A DNA stretch of 64,000 nt, from contig OU964924.1 in assembly GCA_918807975.1 (NCBI GenBank), forward strand, positions 2,182,501 through 2,246,500. Direction: 5' to 3'. This stretch comes from Aplidium turbinatum (taxonomy: Eukaryota; Chordata; Ascidiacea; Aplousobranchia; Polyclinidae). Numbering within the stretch: position 1 is the first letter of the stretch; the number at the start of each line of letters is the position of its first letter. The notes beneath the pieces were generated by a model. That model made no database searches. It saw only the letters and a list, made by a program, of their open reading frames with translations, and was not told the DNA's origin. Shown one piece after another: positions 59,001-64,000 of this stretch. Both the position numbers and the translations under genes were made by a program.

Positions 59001-62000
59001 TGCCCACTGGCCTATACTGCGTCAAAAATGTTAAAGGTAGGTTCCAGCTTTCAACTTAGGTCAAGTTAAGCATGAACTTCAACCTCTTTCTAACACATAT
59101 GTAAAGATTGTAGATTCTGTATAAGTGGATATAGACTTACTGTTCAGTACATCAGATTAAAAATAGAACCTCAGTGCAGAATCACCTGTGATCTCGAAGA
59201 TGATAAAGTCATCCTTTTCGTACACAGGCTTCATTTCAATCATCTTTCGTTAGTTTTTATCATGGCTAACTGCACTTTATTTTGTTAATGTACTTATTTT
59301 ATTATTACATCACAGAGCTAGAGATTCCGACGACCTACCTGCCAGTGCAAACTACGCGAGAAGAGAAGGGATACGCACATATGCGGTCGGTGTTGGGAAC
59401 GCAGACCCGGCACAATTAAGAGTAAGCTCACGAAAGGAAACTTGAACCACTGTTGTATGAAATGATTACAGCATTGGATGGACATATTATAAATATTATT
59501 ATACAAATATTACAACACCAAAGCAAAAGTTGTTACCGAAGATGGCCAAACAGAGATTTTTTAAATCTACACTAGTGTACAACAAGGGGACATTCTTGCA
59601 CCATATTTGTTTTTCATTGTGTTCGATTATGCCTTGAGAATAGCTATTGAGCAAAATCTACATTTGGGTTTCACATTGAAACAAAAAACATCTCCAAGAT
59701 ATCCTGCAACATTTATCTCTGACACTAACTTTGCAGATGATATTGCTTTGCTATTTGACACTATAACTGATGCCGAAAAGCTTTTGCACTTATTAGAATC
59801 TGCTACATTAGACACTGGACTGCTAATGAACGAAACTAAAACAGAAGTCATATCCTACAATGAAGACAGCATCATCCATAATTTGAAAAGAACTCACATA
59901 AAAATGTCATAATTTTAAATACTTAGGTTCTCGGAATGATTCCACATGAAATGATACAAAGTCTTGAAAAGCAAAGGACTGGGCAGCAGCTAGTAAAGTA
60001 TCTTTGATATGGAAGTCAAACATTACAAAAACCTAAAAATACAATTTTTTCGAGCAACAGTTGAAAGCGTCTTGGCCTATGGTGCTGAAAGTTGGACTAT
60101 TGACGAAGGGCGTGGAAATTGCCTCAATGGCTGCTACACAAGGCTTCAAAGAAAGGCACATTAACTGGAAACAACACGTCACATATAAAAACCTTTATGG
60201 TGACCTGCCACCTCTCACTGAGACAATCAGAATATGAAGATTACAGCTGACATGTCACCGCTTTAGAAACCAACAGAAAATTAGTGATATTCTTCTTCTT
60301 TGGGGACCAAACTATGACATAAGGAAAAAGGGTCGACAAGCAAAAACATTTCTTCATCAATTACAACAAGACACTGGAGTACAGAAACACGAACTTTCTT
60401 GTTTGATGAGGGTCATAAATGTTTGGAGAAGCTACGTTATTGGTGTCCGAGTACGCCCCAATGGATGATGATGGTGATGATGATGACTCAATTAATTTCT
60501 TGTAATTGATATTACTATTAGAAAATATTACTTGAAGACGGTCAAGTAATTTTTTTGCGTTTTATTTACCAACAGAATTTGTAATGAATTACTATTATTG
60601 TCATATCAATTGTTTTTTAGTATTGGTCGATTTTGACAATGGCACTTCTTTCTGTGTTGTTACATACTATATAACAATGTGGCGAATTGCGTATGAACAT
60701 AAGAATGGTGTTGTTCGGATTTGATTGTGTAAAATCGCTTTCAGTGAGATAAAATTAATTAATTATTATCAAATTTATTTAGTTTACTGAATGCACGATA
60801 CACATCTACGCAACATTTGTGAGAATAATGGAAATACTAAAACCATTTTGTTTGAGTTGTTAAATGTTTATCCGCTTTCAAGCAACGTTTATTATCCGTT
60901 TGTTCTTCAGACCATAGCCACAGGGGATACAACATCAGACGAAAGAGTCTACTCAGTCGATAATTTTGCCAACCTCAATACCGTCACAGACCAGCTACAA
61001 ACAGCCATTATGACCTTTGCACTGGAAGGTTAGTGTCTTTGTTTTATCGCAATGCTATTCTGAAGAAATTCTGGGGTTCAAACAAGTTCTTTTAATTGTT
61101 GAACCATAGACAAATAAAACAAAGTAACTTTAGCGGGTTTAACATGATTTATTACAAAGAAATATAACATAATTGAAAAAATCAATTCGAACGTTTTCGA
61201 CACGTACGTGTGTCCTCATCAGGAATTGCCTAAACAACATGCAATATACATAAAATGAAAATTGTAAGATAAATTTGACTATGCACTATAGGCTAACTGT
61301 AACGACACTCCAGACTGAAAAGCACAAACTGAACAAGGGATACAAGAATGATTACGAGTAAATTATAAGGTGGAAAACAGATCACATGATGTGTGAACTA
61401 CAGGCATGTGACAAACAGTTAGAACACACACAAAAGAAACGATGAGCCACAAGCGAATAACTGCCGATTGAGAGACGGATTATTACGTGTTCTAATTGTT
61501 TGTCAAATGCCCGTTTACACCTCATGTGATCTGTTTCCCGTCGCAACCGTTAGGAATATTACTCGTAATCATTCTTGTATCACTTCTTCAGTTTGTGCTT
61601 TTCAATCCGGAGTGTCATTACAGTTATAGTGCATAGTCAGATTTATCTTATAAATTTTATTTTATGTATATTGCATGTTGTTTAGGTAATTCCTGATCAG
61701 GACACACGTACCTGTCGAAAACGTTTGAGTTGATTTTTTTAATTATGTCATATTTCTTTGTAATAAAACATGTTAAACCCGCTAAGATTACTATGTTTTG
61801 TTTGTCCATGGTTCACCAATGCAAACTCTCTACCAAAGCTTTATCATTCTTTTAATTGATTAGACTGGTTTTATTAAAATGCAGGAAGCTTGTCTGACAG
61901 TAGTGTTTCCAAAAGTCTGCATTCGGCTTCTCAAAGCTACAACCATTTGTATAATAACAACACTTTATTTTACATTATTATTATTCGAGTAGTTTAAACA

Positions 62001-62247
62001 CTTAAAATATTTTAAATTTACTTTTTACATTTTTTATTTTGAAAGTTTTTTTTGAACAGTCATCAATAAGCTACAATTTATTGCCTGAAATGCAGTCAGC
62101 CTACGACCAAATAAGTGTTTTCGTCATTTCGTCATTGTTTCATGATGTATCTTATCAGGTTCTGTCAGTCAAACTGACCTCAGCTATGAGCTAGAATACG
62201 CTGAATATGGATTCTCCATCCAGCCATCTCAGAAGTCCGGAGGACAA
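53796..62247 (+). CDS. Integrin alpha chain with inserted I (vWA) domain, 5' ten exons, partial
   Basis: Cell-surface matrix or cell-adhesion receptor subunit; it pairs with a beta chain. The exons are 53796-53995, 54876-54946, 55444-55607, 55951-56080, 57329-57503, 58293-58326, 58740-58882, 59316-59421, 60911-61028 and 62159-62247. All have GT/AG borders and agreeing phases, giving 1230 nt (410 residues). Order: signal peptide (MFMIKSSVILLFTLTNFSCS), blade 1 (FFGYDF, ITVGAPKS), blade 2 (AYGLSLG, a cysteine loop, GFCFQ), I domain (about 192-378) with complete MIDAS (DGSES, Thr in NTYTAHA, Asp in LLTDGV), then blade 3 start (YAEYGFSIQP). The rest of the propeller, legs and TM lie to the right. 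It resembles tunicate alpha-I chains and lacks the alpha-C helix of the collagen-binding vertebrate group. The ligand cannot be inferred. Confidence 0.93.
54418..54750. mobile_element. hAT-like MITE, 333 bp, with perfect target duplication
   Basis: The ends are CAGACACGGATTCATGG and the complement of CTTAGATTCGCGCCTG, flanked by GTGACACT on both sides (8 of 8). A run of G occurs near the left end and of C near the right. It lies in integrin intron 1 (53996-54875). Confidence 0.9.
55238..55400. repeat. Minisatellite, 34-bp units grading into GAT/ATG repeats
   Basis: Units start at 55238, 55272 and 55306 with ATGCGATGATGACGT; the first two are identical. It ends 43 bp before integrin exon 3. 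Confidence 0.9.
55810..55855 (-). repeat. Isolated tRNA-like head
   Basis: The minus strand reads GATAGCTCAGTTGGTTGAGA, a perfect tRNA A-box stretch of the type that heads the family 2 SINEs. No B box at proper spacing. It lies in integrin intron 3. Confidence 0.45.
56306..56665. mobile_element. hAT-like MITE, 360 bp
   Basis: The ends are CAGGGTTACTCAACT and the complement of AGTTGGGTAGCCCTG. The flanks are ctgtatat and ctgtgtat, an 8-bp duplication with one mismatch. A B-box-like GGGTTCGAACCGCGG lies near the right end. It sits in integrin intron 56081-57328. Confidence 0.85.
57170..57265. repeat. Dispersed repeat, copy 2
   Basis: GGAAGCTACTTCGATATGG, TTATAGTGAGCAGTCAG and GACGCCAGGTAGGTTGCTTC align with 47470-47585. 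Confidence 0.5.
57329..61028 (+). CDS. Integrin alpha exons 5-9: I (vWA) domain with intact MIDAS
   Basis: The domain starts at LDLIFLIDGSESVG (MIDAS DxSxS) and continues through WLGVVQFSS. A 34-nt exon (58293-58326) codes SLFNQRQIVTE. Next come NGNTYTAHAINY (MIDAS Thr), KVLILLTDGV (MIDAS Asp), YAVGVGNADPAQLR and a C-terminal helix (TVTDQLQTAIMTFALEG). Between YAVGVG and the last helix there is no room for an alpha-C helix. Intron 59422-60910 holds a LINE fragment and intron 61029-62158 a long palindrome. Confidence 0.92.
59575..60487 (+). mobile_element. LINE (non-LTR retrotransposon) fragment, RT and 3' region
   Basis: The plus strand reads QGDILAPYLFFIVFDYALR, the RT block before the active site, then FADDIALLFD (FADD at 59730-59741). 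Downstream come pieces typical of the post-RT region: SWKQHVTYKNLYGDLP-like, LLWGPNYDIRKKGRQAKTF and LQQDTGVQ. Frames shift several times and stops occur, so it is dead. The 3' end runs into a (GATGAT)n tail at 60465-60487. It is in the sense orientation in integrin intron 59422-60910. Confidence 0.85.
61095..61820. mobile_element. Long fold-back element (about 726-bp palindrome) with hammerhead-like motifs in both arms
   Basis: The left half (61095 onward: GAACCATAGACAAATAAAAC, GCGGGTTTAACATG) is matched in reverse complement by the right half ending at 61820; similarity continues to the centre near 61457. The left arm (minus strand, about 61183-61231) reads CAAUUC, CUGAUGA, a GACAC/GUGUC hairpin, GAAA, ACGUUC, GAAUUG. 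The two outer hexamers pair as helix I, so this is a hammerhead layout with minimal helix III. The right arm (plus, 61683-61735) has the same layout with more changes. It lies in integrin intron 61029-62158. Confidence 0.75.
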
Positions 62248-62395
62248 GTAAGTTACAAAACATCGCTTATTACCGGTACTTAAGAATATGTGTATTGCGT
62301 ATGACACAACAATGAATGCCGTTTATACTGTTATGTTTCTTTTGTCTTTGTAATGTGGTCACGTGTCCTAACGTTTGTGTTTTGTATGTCTAAGT

Positions 62396-62657
62396 ATTGG
62401 TTGGTTGGTTGATTTTGAATCTTTACCCTCGGACTGACAAAGCTCTAGGCTCTTGACGCAGGGCCGGTTACCAAGATTGACAGAGTGAAATTTCTGATTG
62501 TTGAAATGTTGTTGCCGGAGAATTATTTCATTCACTAGGTGCCGCTGAATGGAGAGCAGTCCTGAAATACGTTGCTCAAGCGCACACCTCGAGAGTCGAA
62601 CCAGCGCCGCGTGATCTTGAGCCCGGCGCGTAACCACTGAGTTAACCGGGCGGATTG
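62396..62657 (-). repeat. tRNA-derived SINE, family 2
   Basis: The minus strand starts CCGCCCGGTTAACTCAGTGG with the B box CTGGTTCGACTCTCG. The body is GGACTGCTCTCCATTCAGC, a CCGGCAACAACATTTCAACA-like block and AATTTCACTCTGTCAATC, ending GTCCGAGGGTAAAGATTCAA. It is unrelated to family 1. Confidence 0.85.
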
Positions 62658-63545
62658 AACAATTACGGTTTTGAAGTATGGCGCAATAAAAACAATCCTA
62701 GAAACACACTCCAAGAATTTACAAACAAAACAATGAAATTTTAAAGACTTGTGTAACTACTAAGTTCTAAAGCTTCTACAAGTATGCGAAACTGCCAGGA
62801 TTATGCTTGAAAAGAGGCTTTTTCTGTCTGAAAATAAAGACTCTTACAACCCAGGGTAACAAGATTGTACGTAATTATGTACCGGTTTAAAACTCGAAAA
62901 AGCGGTAGGTTGTGCAAAAATAAACTACCAACGCAACAGATCTGAGGTAACTGGACAAACTGGAGACAGGTATAGTTTCAATCGGAGACATAAGGACTTG
63001 GTTGGATTTCTTGGAACGACCAATACCAGCAGTAGAGCACACATAGGAATGAAATTACCGATCATGCTGCAAGTGAGAAATTATCTTCAGTGCATTTTAA
63101 TACAGTAAGCGTATTTATAATATTTTGAATAGAAAGTAGGTTTTTGTGCAAAATTCCTCTTTCGGAGCTTTCTTTTGAATGAAGCTTCTTTGTAAAAAAT
63201 TTCACTCGACTCAATAAAAATCTTTTGGAATTTTTGCTACACGGTAAACTCTAGTAGAACATAATCATAGAAAACAAGAAAATGATTTTATTTTCTCCTT
63301 TTCGAAAGCCACACTTTTCTTCTTACAACTTATACTTTTCTTACTTCTTTGTCAATTCTATGGTCATATTCTGGAGTTTACCGTGTTAGACAATGTTTAC
63401 TTTATGACCACTTTTGCTTGATATCAATAGGTTTCTTCTGTTCTCTTTCACTATCTTTGTGTGTTGATCGCGCTAGTTTGTGTCATCATAGATGGATGCA
63501 ACATCACCACAAACATGATATCTACTTGGGATGGACTTTTGACTA

Positions 63546-63873
63546 TTGATTGAATCTTTATCCTCGGACTGGAAATGCTTCTTGCAGAGCTTAATCCTGG
63601 CAGTTTCACATAGGCTACTCGTAGGCTTTGAATCACTGACGGCTTTGAATCACTGACGCAGGCCCGTTCACCGAGATTGACAGAGTGAAGTTTCCGATTG
63701 TTGAAGTCTTGTTGCCGGGAAATTATTTCATCCATTAGATGCTGCTGAATGGAGAGCAGTCCTTAACGTGCGTCGCTCAAGCGCACGCCCAGAGAGTCGA
63801 ACCAGCTCCGCTTGATCTTGAAGTTTCTTCGTTCCAGAAGTCACGCGCTAACCAACTGAGCTATCGGGGCGGA
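63546..63873 (-). repeat. tRNA-derived SINE, family 2, second copy
   Basis: The head CCGATAGCTCAGTTGGTTAG and B box CTGGTTCGACTCTC are closer to a real tRNA than in the copy at 62396. The body is shared, but there are insertions in the head (CTTCTGGAACGAAGAAACTT) and in the middle. About 0.9 kb from the first copy, same orientation. Confidence 0.85.
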
Positions 63874-64000
63874 CAAAATGAAGACGCCAAAGTGTGTTCA
63901 CCAGAACTACATTTCTACTCAATCATTTGAAAAGTATTTGGAGATTTATTAAAAGTTCACGTAAATAAACCATAATATATGTGTTGACTAACGAATTTGA

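Larger units (their letters stand above)
62248..64000. other. Integrin intron running to the window end
   Basis: After exon 10 no further propeller exon was found up to 64000. Apart from the two family 2 SINEs the stretch is AT-rich without a recognised feature. Confidence 0.6.

Noticed and set aside
1-64000. LTR retroelements, Polintons, CRISPR arrays, rRNA genes
   Set aside because: No paired long direct repeats with TG/CA ends, no capsid, integrase or protein-primed polymerase motifs, no repeat-spacer array and no rRNA-like blocks were seen.

Overview
The window is eukaryotic, AT-rich and intron-rich. It is most likely from a chordate of tunicate (ascidian) grade. The main reason is the right-hand gene, an integrin alpha chain with an inserted I (vWA) domain, an architecture known only from chordates. 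Its I domain lacks the alpha-C helix of the vertebrate collagen-binding group, as tunicate alpha-I chains do. Genus and species cannot be read from the sequence.

Layout. (1) 1896-6995, minus strand: the last five coding exons of a single-pass leucine-rich-repeat receptor (LRRNT, about 11 LRRs, split LRRCT, transmembrane helix, short tail). The signal-peptide exon was not found. (2) 18503-35328, minus strand: a complete discoidin domain receptor tyrosine kinase (DDR1/2 type) in 19 exons whose phases join into one 969-codon frame. It has a signal peptide, discoidin domain, discoidin-like domain, TM helix, long juxtamembrane region, kinase and an extra proline/lysine-rich tail. (3) 35329-53795: 18.5 kb with no recognised gene but many repeats and one short unplaced protein-like stretch. 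(4) 53796-62247 and beyond, plus strand: the first ten exons of the I-domain integrin alpha chain. The gene runs off the right edge.

Both right-hand genes are putative matrix (collagen-type) receptors and are transcribed away from each other. The third gene is also a surface LRR protein, so the window is rich in adhesion and matrix-sensing genes. Whether they are co-regulated cannot be seen.

The space between exons is full of transposons. There are at least seven non-autonomous hAT-like elements with matching ends and 8-bp target duplications (five perfect), and fragments of hAT/ZBED transposase. There is one mariner-like MITE, one LINE reverse-transcriptase fragment, and two tRNA-derived SINE families with stray tRNA-like heads. 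A short palindromic MITE is present in at least 11 copies. The most unusual structures are two fold-back elements (60-bp perfect arms at 5525-5816; a palindrome of about 726 bp at 61095-61820) that carry hammerhead-ribozyme-like motifs. Similar motifs occur at 26168 and, more weakly, 28090. There is also a perfect 136-bp palindrome without spacer at 15837-15972. No rRNA, CRISPR array, LTR element or clear functional tRNA gene was seen.
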